NCBI GenBank assembly: GCA_963966185.1
Contig: CAWZYM010000203.1
Coordinates: 260,001 to 324,000 of the forward strand
Reading direction: 5' to 3'
DNA from: Rhabditoides inermis
Lineage: Eukaryota; Nematoda; Chromadorea; Rhabditida; Rhabditidae
Length of the DNA stretch: 64,000 bases
Shown: positions 11,692 to 25,224 of the stretch, piece after piece
How the letters are laid out: each line of letters starts with the position of its first letter
How positions within the stretch are numbered: the stretch's first letter is position 1
Program-made: the position numbers and the translations under genes
The notes under the pieces: model-generated
Databases searched by the model: none
What the model saw: only the letters and a program-made list of their open reading frames with translations
Told to the model about the DNA's origin: nothing

Positions 11692-11729
11692 CAAAAAACA
11701 AAACTAAAAGCGGGCAAGAGATCTAGAAA

Positions 11730-11778
<49 letters not shown>

Positions 11779-13170
11779 TTAGTCACTTCTCCTGTTATTG
11801 TCACTTTGCGGCTGAGCACTCAAGTGTTAAAGTCTTGACTGTCTGAGTCTTCCAGTGAATAATTGCATCGCAAATAGTCAGCGTTGGTGTGTATCATCGT
11901 GTATCATTGTCTCTCACTCACTCGGAACACAAAACCCAGAAATGCAAACGACTTTCACGCGTGATGTGGGATACAAAGGGATTGCGACTATGTCTCTCTG
12001 CTCTCTCTACATACACTCTATATATCCCTCTCTCTCTCTCTCTCTTCTCCATGCACTTTTGCACTCTTTTCTTCTAGTATATGAACCAAGTTCCTCCGTA
12101 ACCCGAAACCTCACATGTCACTTGTTTTCTACTCGACTCGATTTCAGCAAAGGAACATTGTGATTGTGAGGATCGTTCAAAGTATCTCCCGGGGGTTTCT
12201 TCTTTTTTTTGGACAAAGATCATAAGCATGTTTTAGCATTTAAGCGCTTCATAGAATGAGAAGAAAAGCTCTTTTTTATTATTTTACATTGCTCTTTTTC
12301 TCCCTTTCCCTCTATATTTCCGCATATGAGAGCGACCAAGTTGAACAAAGACAAAAAATGATACTCCTGGGAAAATGTGTGGTGTGTGGACTGGCGAAAC
12401 GCTATAGTCCTATAGTGATCTCTCCTAGACACCTAGGAGAGAAGAGGGCTAGAGAAAAGATCGGCAATGTCATATTTTTAATGGAAAAAAAATGTGGTTT
12501 TTGATTAAACTAAAACCAGGGATAATCTACATCCATGATCAACTCATTAGATTAGATACATAATACGAAAACGAGAGCTCAGCTAGTGTTGTTACAAGGG
12601 AAAACACGAATGAATATGTGTAAGAAAGAGGAATTATTGTATTACTATGTCTATGTTGACAGATTCGCCCGGCTTCTCGAAGACATTCATTAAAAAAGCG
12701 GAAAAAAGAACAAATAAAGTTCTCGAAAGCTACTCATAGGTCAGGCTTTGCTCAGGATACAGAAGGATCTGTATCCTATTATCCTATATCCTTCGATGAC
12801 TCATTCAAGAACAAAACACTAACAAGCCTTTTCACATTTCACATCTCACCTCTATTTCGTATTATGTGCTATGTGTTATACACCTATGGATAAATCCACT
12901 AAACACGGCAATAAAATAGAGTCCCTCTCCGTAACTCATTCATTATATTTGAAATCCACCATCAGACTTACTCATAGATATATCGAGAGTGAAAGGTGAA
13001 GGTAAAAAGGTAAACGTAGCCCCCGATTTAAGAGACTTTTGAGTACAGTGCGGGGTTGAAAAGAGGACACGACACCATAATACCGTGGTTTTCTGAGGAA
13101 AAAGTACAACGAAAAAAACATAAGTGCTCCCTAGCGATCGAAGCAAAACACGAACGTTTCGAAATTTCAG
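11692..13170. other. Gap between duplication copy 1 and the GPCR exons
   Basis: A (GA)n tract lies at 11730-11770 and a (CT)n tract at 12030-12050. I searched for an exon encoding TM1 of the downstream receptor and did not find one. An 82-codon frame at 12256-12504 starts with a hydrophobic stretch (FTLLFFSLSLYISA) but lacks family features and cannot be supported as a gene. Confidence 0.5.
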
Positions 13171-13460
13171 TGTTCGTTCAATGTGCGCACAGTTTTTCTC
13201 GCTTCACTGGCGTGCAGTGATCTACTGATGTCACTCACCTCACTACCAGTCACCGCCATTACCATATTCAGGTATGTGATTTATTTAATTGGTTACACCT
13301 GTTCTACAGTCGATTTCAGTCGCTCCTGGCTGTTTCCGGAGTCGATTTGCAAGCTCATAGGCGTATTCCAGGTATGCATGCACATATGTTTTGAATGCCC
13401 TTTGAAATGTTTTTGCTCTCTTTCAAAATACTCCATGCGCCGCCAAGCGAAAGTCTTCTT

Positions 13461-13503
<43 letters not shown>

Positions 13504-14626
13504 TCTCTCCTAGGTAATCATTGATCGTATATGCTCAGCTTGCAAACCCTGCTCGAAAATTCAACTCAACTTCCGGTATAAAGCGTAGACGCGCCGAATT
13601 GCGAAAGAGAATGAGTGCTATCTGACTTTAAGATGTCGTGGCGAAGGCGTTGTACTCAAAATGTTATATCCATAAAAGTGCAGACACTGTAGACTGAAAG
13701 TGCCTGGGAAGATTTGAGACCCGCCATTTGTCCGGTGTCAACATAAACTGTGATGCTTACTCGTAGCTTCCACGATCAGAACAAACTTTTGGAAGACGTG
13801 CTTTTGGAAGAAGTGGAAACATTGTTAAAGATACAGGGGCCTATTTAAGTAGCATGCTGATCATGAATTTTCAAATTTCGCGCGTTTCTTTGCTCGCCAA
13901 GAAAACACACGGTACCAGTTGAAAAGTGGGTTGAAATCACTGAGGAATTACACAAAACAAGCGGGTGCGGTGGGAATCAAACGCGGGTTAGTCATATCAG
14001 CAGGCGCGCATGCTATCCACAATACCACGAGGTATAACTGTGATATATTGAGTGCGGTAGATATACTCAAGATACGCGCAGCTATCGATACAAACCGGGT
14101 TTGCTATGTTTTTTTCAAGCGAGAATTCGAAATTTTGCGATCAGAGAGCCGATGAGCGTTTTTCAATCACGATGAACCTTTGTTTCTCCGCTCCAATAAA
14201 AGTTTGTTTGTGTTTTTGTGGACTATAAATCATCGAGAAATGTTTAGAAAAAATTTGCCACTGTAACTATAAGGTTGAGGCATAGACACATGTCACACTC
14301 GCTTCATCAAGAACCGGAAAACAAAGCGCTCCGCACTTTTTGCTATCCCTGCAGGGTGGTCTCTCTCTCTCTTCTCTCTCTTTCACCCCCCCCCTCTCTC
14401 TCCCCGTTCCTTTATGTTCTCTAATTTGCAGGACCCGTTCCAAAAAAGCGCCCAGACACAGGGACCATGCATATTAAGACACTTGACGGGTTTCGTATGC
14501 ATGTCTTACTTGATCAACTTTTCAGGGAGGCAGCATTTTCGTGTCGTCCTTCACTCTTTCTGCCATCGCGATCGACCGATATCTACTGATTACGAGACCA
14601 AACAAGGAGGTGAGAAGAGAGAGGGG

Positions 14627-14675
<49 letters not shown>

Positions 14676-14952
14676 AAAAAAAGAGGAAGCAACGTGAGTG
14701 AGGTGAGAGAAAAACGAAAAATAATAGAGAGGGAAGAGATAGCGAGAGGAAGAAGCCAGGAAGGGGAAACAAGGGGAAAACATAACTTATATTTTCCTTA
14801 ATGATTCTTTTTTCTGTCCTCTAGCCTTCATGTAAGTATATTAATGTTACACTAGTGCTCCTCTAAATTACAATAATCACAATACTACTATACTACAACG
14901 TTTCTTCTTTTCCTAGTTCTAAAAAGTACACACGCACACACACACACACACA

Positions 14953-15000
<48 letters not shown>

Positions 15001-17789
15001 AGAGAGAGGACAAATCGTGTAGTAGTCACATTACCATCACAATCAAGAATCCCAGAGGGTCATCGAGAATTCAAGAACTTGATTGTTTATTGTTAGTTGG
15101 TTGAAGGTTGATTTAGGAGTGAGAGTGGGAGAAATACAGAAAGAACGCTGGAATTGCAAAGTTGTGTTTTGTGTGCCCTTTCATATAAACATACTGAATG
15201 ACGCTAGGCAGCTTTTTAAATTGCATTGTCCAGACTCTCGGTGTCCCTTTCATGCGCTCTTTTCCCATTAGTGCAATTTCATTCGACCAGCTATGGAAAC
15301 AAACGGATCACAAAGTGACGACAATGTAGCGAATGCAACATTTCGAAATTAGAAAGGATCGCATGACATGGAGAAAGCGATACCTTTGACTCAAAAAACA
15401 GGGAAAGATGTTCGGATGCGTCGTTTGAAGGCATTTAATTAGGGTGCATCAGTTAAACAATTGAAGGACCAGGACTTTTGCACTTTTGGGTGACAGTTCA
15501 TCCGTGTTTGCAAGCCGTCTGCGCTCTCTCAAAGCGCACAATCTTTCGGAAAACTACGCGCCTTACTCGAATACGCAAAGTCTCAGTTTTCATTTTAATT
15601 GGTTGTATTGACGTCATGGATGTGTTCAGGTGATGTCATACAACCGCGCGCTGTGTTCTGTGATTGCCATCTGGTCTCTGGGCTACTCGCTCGCCCTGCC
15701 CATGGGCATCTTCTCCAACGCCGTCTCCTACGACTCCATATGCGGCGTGTTCTGCGAAGAAAACTGGTACGTTTCTGTGAGTACTCTACACCGGTCTATA
15801 TGCAGTTCTGATTGAAAGCCTACAATCTGCGTATCTGTTAACTGTTTCTGTAACTCTGCACACGCTAAAGTAGTATCTTAAAGTAGTTCTAATTGAATAC
15901 CTGTGAATACGTCTATTTTCCGAACTTCTATCTAATAGCTAATTTGAAAAACTTTGTTCTAGGGACCACAATGAGATTTTCAGATGTTGGCATATGGTAT
16001 GGCACTTTATTCATTAATGTAGTTCGATTCCTGCTGATTTCAAAAATATATAATGTTCATAGAGTTCATCGTTCACATTGCGCTCCAATTCCGCGCGGCG
16101 CGCGCGCCTGAGCGGGAGCGTACATAGGGAAAGTGCAACAGAGGGCGGCTAACTTTGTTCTTTGTTCACGTCTCCACCTTCAGGCCAGACTACTCGGAAG
16201 AAACGAACCGCTCGGACCAGCGGCGCATCTACGGCCTCTCCGTGCTCGTCCTCCAGTTCGGCATTCCCGCATTGATATCGTCCATCTGCTACGTCAACAT
16301 CAGCCAGGTCGGTTTGATTACTTAATAACTTTTCTCAAGATTTTTGCCCAGGTTGTCCTGCAGGTTTGTTTACTGTGTTTACATGTTTTTTACATCAGTC
16401 GAATTGATTGCAAGTTCTCATCGTTGTTCAAAAATTCTAACTTTATTACACCACAAGTGATGCGCCACACATGAAATGCCTGTGAACAATGACAATGAAC
16501 GGATAGAAGTTGCAGTAGAATGGTTCCAGTAGCCAGCAATGAGAATTCACGATGACAGTGTGTCTTCTGGCTTTCAAGTTGACTCCTAAACAAAACTGTT
16601 TACATAGTTGTTTACCTTGTTTACCTTGTTCACACACAGGTGATGAGCACCCAGCTGGAGCGGCGCCGGGGCGGCGCTCTACTCGCCGCCAGCGAGAACA
16701 AGCTCGTGTCGAGGAAGAACCGCGCCAACCGGTATGATTCGCAGGGATGAGTGGGTACTGTAGTGTTGAGCGCATTCACCGGTAGGCAAGGGTATGATTC
16801 GCAAAAATGCATGGGTAGTAGCGTTGAGCACACTCACAGTGTAGACTATAACTATAATCCACTGGTAATTGTTTCGGTTTGTCTGTCGTTCTCTATTTCT
16901 ACTAGAACGTATGTACGGTATGAACGGTATGTACTTTGAAAAGACACTTTGTACTTACTACGATAATTCTTATGTAGTGTCACGTGCATGCGGTGAATTA
17001 TGTGGATGTGACTCACGAATTTCAAACTAGTTTCAAACTATTGTATCGCTCTGTTGCAATCAGCATCCCGTATTGCGTGAAGAGAGCACAAATATCTGTC
17101 ATAGATAGCGCAAAATCCATGAGTTGTACTTTCAGTCAACGTTGCAGCTAGTCGTAAATGTGTTTGCCGAATGACGTCAGTTCACTTCTCACAACTTTCA
17201 CGTCGCGGGGAAAATTTGCGTAGTCTGTGAACAATCGGGGGATGGCTTGCGATTATAATTATCCGGTCGCACAATGGAGAGAAAGCGAGAGCGACGCTTC
17301 GAGGAAGTGGGAAGAGAGGGACGCGGGAGTGTTGTGTTATTGTGATGAGTGTTCAGTGTTCGGTGTATTTTGAGTAGATGCTATGTTCTCACACGAATTA
17401 CCATGGGGGTTGGAGTGAAAGGATTTACAGTCTATATAGCTATAGTCAATAGATTTGAAGGGGGAACACATTCTTATTTTTAAAAATGAGTTTTTTTTGT
17501 TTTTGATTTTTTTATTAGCGGTGGTAAGCCAACAACTGAAGCATAGTGGACAGTCTCTCAAAACAAAACAATAAAAGCAACAACAATATTTTCGATTTCA
17601 GAATGATGATCGCTATGGTGGTTGGGCAGTTTCTCGCGTGGATGCCGCTGAACGCTATCAACCTCTACAGGGACTTCCGGATGACTGACGGGCCGTGGTG
17701 AGTATCTCTCTCTCCCTCTCTCTCCCTCTCTCTCTCTCTCCCTCTCTCTCTCTCTCCCTCTCTCTCCCTCTCTCTCCCTCTCTCTCCCT

Positions 17790-17834
<45 letters not shown>

Positions 17835-18788
17835 CTCTCGTTCTCTCTCTCCTCTCGTTCTCTCTCTCTCACTCTCTCTCTCCCTCTCTCTCCCTCTCTC
17901 TCCCTCTCTCTCCCTCTCTCTCTCTCTCTCTCCCTCTCCCTCTCTCTCTTTCTCTCTCTCTCTCCTTTCTGACTCTCTCCCATCCAGGTTCTCGACTGCC
18001 TTCGCACTGTGCCACGTCGCTGCGATGACGTCCGCTGTGTGGAACCCGGTCATCTACTCCTGGTTCAACCCCCAGTTCCGGCAGGCGATCAAGGTATGGC
18101 AAAGTTGTAGACAATCGTAATAGACACAAAAGTTAACTGATCTTTCACATTCTTGATAAACCCACGTTTCGAAAAAAAATCTGATCATTTCACGTACTGT
18201 CTCTCGCGAAAACAGCATTTACTAAAAAAAACTGTACTGTTGAGATGTGAGCACGGATTTGAAACTACACACTACCACCTTTCAGACAATAACAGAAAAG
18301 TAAAGGTGTCCCCCCTATTCAAGAGGTTCACTCTGCGGAGGGGGTCGAAGGCGGTCTATGGCACTACACCATAGCTCAACTTTTTCCGACAATACTCTGG
18401 CAATACTGAATGATCTGAGTGAGATAGCCCAAAGGCGACAGTGATGGCTGCGGCCACATACTCCACCTTTCAGGAAAAAAATGAAACTGATTTGTCAGCC
18501 TACTCTATATAAACGCAACAACAACTTTTGAAAACAATTACTGTTAGACTGCTGATTTGCGGGTAGCGTTTGAAAACGTATACTTTAGTATGTTGAGATG
18601 TCCATGTCAGAATGGATTTCCAAACTACATACTCCACCTTTCAGACGCTCCTCCCGTGCGTGGTTCGGGACCGGTCGAGCAAGGACCGGCCGTCCGACGG
18701 TGGCCCCCGCCCCATCCGTCTCATTCACGACCCGCGCTTCGTCACCACGCACACATTCGACGCCGCGGCTGGCGATCAGCTGTTGTAG
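13171..18788 (+). CDS. Rhodopsin-like neuropeptide receptor (NPY/NPF/sNPF-type), N-terminus not found
   Basis: Nine exons join in phase: 13171-13271, 13320-13371, 14526-14609, 15630-15766, 16184-16307, 16640-16731, 17602-17697, 17988-18093 and 18645-18788 (TAG). They give 311 residues. Visible in order are TM2 (FLASLACSDLLMSLTSLP), the TM3 region with conserved Cys (SICKLIGVFQ) and the arginine motif AIDRYLLI, TM4, an ECL2 with Cys (GVFCEENW), TM5, a basic ICL3 (QLERRRGG), TM6 (FLAWMPLN) and TM7 (NPVIYSWFNPQFRQA). The NPVIYSWFNPQFR ending and overall pattern match nematode peptide receptors of the NPR group, which signal through G proteins at the plasma membrane. The start codon and TM1 exon are not seen; they may lie upstream beyond the duplication or be lost. 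Intron 7 is almost pure (CT)n, and intron 4 carries a small mobile element. Confidence 0.85.
13970..14031 (-). other. tRNA-like module in a GPCR intron
   Basis: Minus-strand reading gives GTGGTATTGTGGATAGCATG (A-box-like) and, about 35 bp on, GTTTGATTCCCACC (B-box-like). No complete cloverleaf is apparent. It is probably a relic of the same tRNA-bearing repeat family seen elsewhere in the window. Confidence 0.45.
15960..16150 (+). mobile_element. 191-bp short mobile element with target-site duplication, in a GPCR intron
   Basis: The element runs from TAGGGACCACAATGAG to CAGAGGGCGGCT and is flanked by a 10-bp direct repeat AACTTTGTTC (15950-15959 and 16151-16160). Its sequence matches, on the opposite strand, the first ~190 bp of the 559-bp insertion at 57526-58084. 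There are no inverted terminal repeats and no ORF of interest. Variable-length target duplication and asymmetric ends suggest a SINE-like or other target-primed element. Confidence 0.8.
17698..17987 (+). repeat. (CT)n tract filling a GPCR intron
   Basis: From GTGAGTATCTCTCTC to GACTCTCTCCCATCCAG the intron is CT/CCCT repeat throughout. Confidence 0.95.
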
Positions 18789-19265
18789 ATGACAGCTCGA
18801 CCTACCGCGTCGGAATCTTCGAAGAAGGCGGCATGCACCGTCTTTGCACTTTCCAATCGCGACCGCGTCGCTACTGTGCACGTGCCACTGCCTATGACAG
18901 CGATCAGCAAGTTATGTAGATATCGATTAATCAGATGTCTACACTTGTAAATTGCTGCGCAAGGATCGATTGATTGAATTGTAAATTGAATTTTTGCCAT
19001 CTCATAGACGGCTTTCTCATCTGCTACTAGTGCTACCGTGATCAGGGTCCGTTTTTCCCACTCCGATTTCTCTCATTCATGTTTTCATCGTTCTTGCTAC
19101 ACATCTGTCGGGTACGTGCTGTTATTGTGTGAGCGTGTGATAAAGTTATATTGAAAAAAGTTTGGGTCATTTTTGCAATTACTTTTTTTCTAAAACTCAA
19201 GTACTAAATGTCTAAATGTACAGAAATAAGTTATTTTAATTCACACAGAACCCAAAAACTGCATA
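18789..19265. other. 3' flank of the GPCR gene
   Basis: AT-rich sequence following the GPCR stop codon, presumably containing its 3' UTR. No clear AATAAA signal or further gene is recognised. Confidence 0.4.
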
Positions 19266-19461
19266 ATTTTGAAGGAACAGTGGCGTATATCAGAACCGTG
19301 TGGTGATGAAATTTGCAAGTTTGCACGAAATCACCACGCACCGAGGTGCACGTATGTTTCAGGCAAAGTTGCAAACAGGAATCGCACCCGTTGCCGCGAG
19401 AGTGATAGCCACACTCTTTTCCACTGCGCCACGCAGCGCACTGGGTCATCACGCACAAAGC
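19266..19461 (-). mobile_element. Truncated type-b repeat with tRNA-like module
   Basis: The plus-strand left end (GAAGGAACAGTGGCG) matches the terminus of the TTAA elements at 55024 and 62313. It is followed, on the minus strand, by TGGCGCAGTGG (A-box-like, near 19430) and GGGTGCGATTCC (B-box-like, near 19380-19390). The right side is replaced by retrotransposon sequence from about 19462. Confidence 0.5.
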
Positions 19462-20311
19462 CCTTCCCCATTGTATGCTGACGATCTAAAAGTGTCTTAC
19501 GCGTTCAGTCCCCTCGATCGCTCGATCTCTCCGCGCGCACTATGTTTCAGCGAGCAGTCGACTGTGTTTCTGAGTGGTCGATTGAGTGGGGTCTCACCAT
19601 ATCTGCTAGCAAAACACAGGTTCTTCACTTGGGCAAACGAAGTCCGCTCTATGCATATTCCCTTGGCACAGTGTCTCTAGAATCCCCAGAGTGTTAAAGA
19701 TCATGGTGTGTATATCTCTGCTCGCCTCTCTTTCGATGACTACATTAAAAGGCATTGTCGATCGCACTCTTTGGGGAATCAATGACTTCTTACGGGCATA
19801 CCGTACCCGCAGTTTAGCCGTTCTTTGCAAAGCATTTGTGACATACTACCGCTGTAAGCTGGAGTACTGTACTGAGCTCTGGAATCCCTCCGGTGTGCGC
19901 TCAGTGAATCTTATTGAGGGCGTTCAACGGTATTTCACCAGACGAATCTGCCATAGAAATGGCATTTTCAATCTAGGATACTCGGCTAGACTCTGCCTGC
20001 TAGGCTTGGAGACTCTCGAGTCACGACGAGCAGTCAATGATATTGCCTACATACATGAAATCGTACACGGTCGCACCGTCTTTGATTCCTCTGCCATCTA
20101 TAATATCATTTCCACATCATCGAGACACTCTCACTGCCACCGTATCGTACCCTCTTTTGATCCGTCCGTTAGAACGCAACCATTCATTCACCGCAAGTTT
20201 CGAATATGGAATTCCTTACCATCTAACACTGTAGCTATCAGAGACACCGGTTCTTTTAAAGAGGAGGTTAGAAAATGCATGATTGAACCATCTCGCATCC
20301 GCGCTTCCTGA
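19462..20311 (+). pseudogene. CR1/Jockey-type retrotransposon, 3' part of RT ORF, frameshifted
   Basis: Starts abruptly at the RT catalytic motif (LYADDLKVSYAFSPLD) and continues as ISASKTQVLHLGKRSPLYAY, closely parallel to the left-edge element (STEKTQILHIGRRNPKHEY). Reading frames change near 19530-19690. The C-terminal frame 19691-20311 has the typical thumb/tail of these elements (VQRYFTRRICHRNG, LCLLGLETLESRRAVNDI). 5' truncation is the usual product of target-primed reverse transcription. The frameshifts mark it as dead. It is on the plus strand, opposite to the left-edge copy. Confidence 0.8.
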
Positions 20312-20589
20312 TCGATACGGGCACGGGCTCCCCAGTATTGACCAGTATATACAACAGAGCACCTTTATTTCAAATACATATGTCTGTTGTATTGTTCCAT
20401 ACGCATTTGTATCTGTTTTACCAATCTTTGATTTGATTTTAATCACAAATACGTTGCACCACTTATTACAGCCACATATTTTGTCCCCATATGTTACCTG
20501 AACACGCAATGATAAACAATTGAATACAAACGAACTCGATTTTCAGCACTCCTCAAGAACTCAATTCTTTTCTACCGTTTTTTTTGTTT

Positions 20590-20960
20590 AAAAAATTTCA
20601 GTTTTTTGAAAGCAGCTCAAACTACTATCGATTCGTGATTCTTATTTTTGCAAGCAGCTCAAATAGCTCTCCTACCGTAACCTATTTTTCTGCAAGCAGC
20701 TCAAATTATTATCCTACTGTAGACAGTATTTTTGCAAGCAGCTTAAATTATTATCCTACTGTAACTTTTATGTTTGCAAGCAGCTCAAACTATTCTCCTA
20801 CCATAACCCATATTTTTGCAAGCAGCTCAAATAATTCTCCTACCGTAACCCATATTTTTGCAAGCAGCTCAAATTATTCTCCTACCGTAACCTTTATTTT
20901 TGCAAAAAGCTCAAATTATCATGTTACCGTAGCCTTTATTTTTGCAAGAAGATCAAATTA
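20590..20960 (+). repeat. ~42-bp minisatellite, uninterrupted array in copy 2
   Basis: About nine tandem units spaced about 42 bp apart, with the core GCAAGCAGCTCAAAT and trailing CTCCTACCGTAACC. This array shows the ancestral uninterrupted form of the split array in copy 1. Its open reading frame (MFKKLQFFESSSNY-type peptides) follows from the repeat and is unlikely to be a gene. Confidence 0.85.
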
Positions 20961-22310
20961 GGCGCAGCCTCGCTCTCTCATCAGTTTACGAAAAGTTGTT
21001 GCGAAAAAAGAAATCAGATCAAAACAAGCCACTCGAAAGAGAACTGACAGTTATGCTCTACTCGGTGATGTAAGTGAATCAAAAACGAACTTGGCCGCAT
21101 TGTGATAGAGACTGTGCGTAGGGTACATCGAAAGAAGACTTCAGCCATGAGTATGGCTTGCGGGTGACAGTGCTACTGGCTCTGCCAGAAAGGAGTTCTA
21201 GTACGGCTTGTTCCCGTGTTCGGTTCGACCATCCGCAGAGTGCGGACGGCCTATCCAGCGACACCCACGTGGAGGCCCAACGGAAATCGCCGCCAGTGTA
21301 GAATAATATGTTTCAAGAAAATGGTGCCTGAAGAAAATTGGACATTCCCTTGACAATAAATTGCTCTGATTCATGTGCGTCCTGAATCATTAATGAAACT
21401 GAACCCTCCATTCGGGGCAGAGAGTTCGGGGCATTCGGGGCATTCGGGGCACAGACTTTGAGCCTTGACAACATCTGAGGTTCTTGTTAGTGAATACATT
21501 TTGTGCGTGTCATTATCATGTTTGCGATTGCAAATAAACATTCGATTTTATTGATTTGATAAATCTCTTTTTGCGTGTGCGTATTGTTCATCCATTTTCA
21601 GTGATAAACGTGCATGGAGACTGTTTTAGAGTATGAGTGCCGATCTTTATTAGATCATTCATTTGGTTTTTTACCACTTGTCAGCGCAGCTGGCGCGCCG
21701 CTGAGGTCTCTCTCGCTCTCTCTCTCTAGTTCGGTCACTCGTTCGTCTGACCACTCACTCATTGCAGTCTGACCGCGCCGTCGGCGGCTCATGGAGGCGG
21801 GCCGATCCGCTCTACTCCCGCCGGACAGAAGACTCTAGCACACTCACCACCGGCAGTACAGAAGCAGCGGCTCAGTCGGAGAGCTCCGACAGTCAAGTCG
21901 GCAGCACGTCACTATGTCAAGCCAGCTCTGAGAGCAGGCCTGTCATCCCTGTCCCTTTCCCCACTATATTCCTTTACCATTGATCATAAACCTCTATGCC
22001 ATGATCTGTGTTCGGGTGTTTTGTGGTCGTGACTCTGGGGACTGTAGGAATGGTTTGTCATGGTTCTCTCTCTTGTCGTCTGGCTCCTCCGCGCACAATC
22101 GAGACTCTCGGTTCTCTCTTCGGAGGTGTCCTTGGGCAAGACCTATGTCCTCCGGGATATAGATCCTCTGATTCACTGTTAGACATGGTCACTTCGCGAT
22201 GTTCAAGCCTCATCTACCAAATCCAGGCAAAACTCACGCTGCACCGTTCCAGCCAAAACCCCCCAATTTCTCATTGCAGTATTGTGTTTGCTATCAGAAT
22301 ACTTATCATG

Positions 22311-22541
22311 TTAAAGGATTTATCCGGACAATGTAATCTTGCCTGATCTTCAGGTTGGGGTCGTTTTTGTTCTCGTCAATGAAACCTTCTTTTGAAAATT
22401 TATAAACTTGGAAAAATGGTTTGTATTTTCACCAACTTTTCTGCGCAAACAGAACTTCAAAACTCGTCTTCATTGAAGAGAACGAAAGCGACCCCGTCCT
22501 GAAGATCAGGGAATAATACATTGTCCGGATACATCCTTTAA
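22311..22541. mobile_element. TTAA-flanked MITE (type a), copy 2
   Basis: Orthologous within the segmental duplication to the element at 6510-6739. It has the same TTAAAGGAT termini and lacks the type-b neighbour found in copy 1. Confidence 0.9.
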
Positions 22542-23570
22542 CATTGTAACCTGCTGATAAAAATGAAAATAAATAAAAGTCACTATAGATGTTGAAAATC
22601 AAAATTCAAGTTTACGTTTCTTGCATCCCCAAGAAGAGTCGAAACACATAGTGCAAGGCATTAAGCCAGTATAAAAAGACTAACCACTACTTTAGTTAAG
22701 AAATTCGCGAAAAAGCTAGTGTTTTGCGAGTTTCTTGAATCTCGCGTCGTTGATCATTATAGTACGACACGAATGGTTGTGTTTTCGCCTAGTCGCTGTT
22801 CGCTTTCTCGTTTTCATTTTCATTTTCATTCTCATCGTCTATTCGCATTCTACGCCACGCGCGATTGAAACGGTGCGCTGCCATGCCCCCGTCTTGTAAT
22901 CCCCTCTCATTTATTTACTTCCATCCTTTCCCCCACCCTTTCACTCTTTACTTGTTCTCCTCTCTCTCTCACCGCTGGTCCTGAATTATTCCTGTGTGAA
23001 AGATTCGTCCCGAACGTGTGCATGTATGTCATGGATTCATTTTCTACTTTAAAAATGCGTTTGTACAAAGTCAGAGTGAGTAAAAGTACTCATACAATCG
23101 AGATATTGAATGTGCTGGAATCGTGGTTGGCTAATCTCGGCTGCACATGTCGAGTCTTCCTCGTCCTTATTTTCACTCCTCGGGTAGATTGAAGGAAGAG
23201 ATGAAGCCAATCTCACAGTGTGTCAATCTCTCTCCCACACAACACATCGACCGCCACCGTCGAGAGGGGCTCGCGAATCGCGAATCGCGTATGCCCGCGA
23301 TTGCGAATCGCACTCGCGACTCTCGCATGTTCCTGTCTGTATGCACTCGTGCGTGAGCCATGCTCATTGCCCGTGTGCGTCTTTTGTGTGCGGACATCAT
23401 GCGAGAGAGGGGGGGGGAGAGAGAGAGAGGGGGGGGAGAGGGAGAGAGAGAGCTTCCCAATGTCTTCCCCCCTCTCTCCTCCCTCCCTCATCCCGCTCCA
23501 TGGATCTGCTAATCGCGCGGCTCGGCGTGTGAAACGCTTTCTTTCATTTCGCCACCTCTCACTCAGAGTG

Positions 23571-23633
<63 letters not shown>

Positions 23634-23787
23634 TTAGTCACTCTCTAATTGCTGGTCCCGCGCCTGGTCGAGAGTTCGTGTGAAAAACGACAACCGCCTC
23701 GTATTCATATATGTACGACACAATGACTGGGCATGCAAGGGCGCGTGCTCTCAGGCCCGCGCAATTGCTTCCCTTTCCTCATCCCAC

Positions 23788-23835
<48 letters not shown>

Positions 23836-24179
23836 GGAGAGAGAGAGTTGCTGTGATTGCGAGATAGGGGCAGCGTCTTCGACACACCGCATCCCTCACA
23901 GTAATTGTATTAATCCTGTGCTCTATCGATGCACATCTTGCCTGCTGCTCCTTCTCCTTTCTTGTGCTCCTCCTCCTCCTCCCTCTGCTCCTTCTGCTCC
24001 TTCGTGTGTGGTAGATTGACTCGGGGCGATTATCGCTCCCCTCTAATGCGAAAGAGTGAGAAGGAGGAGGAGTAGGAGAGAGAGTCTCACTCTTTTCTCC
24101 CGCATCCGGATATATTAGATCTGCCGGGCGTCGCGTTCTGTCTCGCACTTTCTGATAATCTCCCTGCTCCATCTTCCTG

Positions 24180-24228
<49 letters not shown>

Positions 24229-24458
24229 GCTTGCCAGAGTCTGACTACAAAAGGCGTTCGAGCCTTCAATTCTCAGAGTGACTGTGTGTGTCTTTCTACG
24301 TGCAATTACTGATGAGAACCTCTCTGTTCCATATGTATATGTTCGACTTATATTCCGGAGGCTGCGCTTCAGTAATCCACATGCCTCCACTGCTAGTCTA
24401 CTAGCCTACCGACAATTAACGCCATATTCAATGTGTACCTCTCCCGATGGTGGAGAGA

Positions 24459-24504
<46 letters not shown>

Positions 24505-24660
24505 GGGAGAGAGCGTCACGCGATTCTGGATTCTTCCCCTCCTCTCTCTCTCAAGAGGGCTCCCCTGTATCCATACGATGATATGCCGATGCGTCGGTCG
24601 GCGTAAATTAGACGATGCTAGGTAGGACGAGAGAGGGTGAGAGAGAGAGGGGGGAGGGGA

Positions 24661-24704
<44 letters not shown>

Positions 24705-24806
24705 GGAATCTGACACTTCACAACACCACGCGCCGAGATTCATGTATCAATATGTTATTGTGTATGAATCCTTTACGGTTCTTGAAACCCTCTCTCACTC
24801 ACTCAC

Positions 24807-24843
<37 letters not shown>

Positions 24844-25189
24844 CTTCCCTCCGACATGCACATGCGTGATTCGCATTCGCATCGATACATGCAATTTCCC
24901 TCCGCTCTCATCCCGGCAGTTGCGGTGGGATTCTCACCACTGTATATCTCCTGTAGTCTCCCTCTCTCCCTCTCTCTCTCTCTCTTTCTCTTTCTCTCTC
25001 TCTCTCCCCTTCCTTCCCCTCTCTCCCTCCCCTCTCTCCTCGTCTATTTGTTATTATACATTGTTCGCGTATTTTCTTATCGATTATGAATTCATTCATT
25101 CCACCCCCATCATCCTATCGCATCGTAGGATCCCGTTTGTGTTCATCCTATCCCCTTCACCTATCTTCCTCTCCCTCTCTCCCTCTCTC

Positions 25190-25224
<35 letters not shown>

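Larger units (their letters stand above)
3603..11692 (+). repeat. Segmental duplication, copy 1 (pairs with 20478-27372)
   Basis: Alignment by eye shows near-identical sequence over about 7 kb with the copy at 20478-27372, in the same orientation. Shared landmarks include the ~42-bp minisatellite, the TTAA MITE (6510 / 22311), a string of CT/GA tracts and an identical 24-codon exon (10332 / 26001). Copy 1 is longer mainly because of two insertions absent from copy 2: 3899-4632 (foldback element) and 6144-6513 (TTAA element). The similarity ends abruptly at 11692/27372, after GCGCTCTCTCAC. Between the copies lie the GPCR gene and a retrotransposon fragment. A true duplication and an uncollapsed haplotype in the assembly both remain possible. 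Confidence 0.85.

Noticed and set aside
12256..12504. 82-codon frame with a hydrophobic N-terminus
   Set aside because: It resembles a signal peptide or TM1 but lacks the GN motif of a GPCR TM1 and does not splice in phase to the receptor in any clear way.
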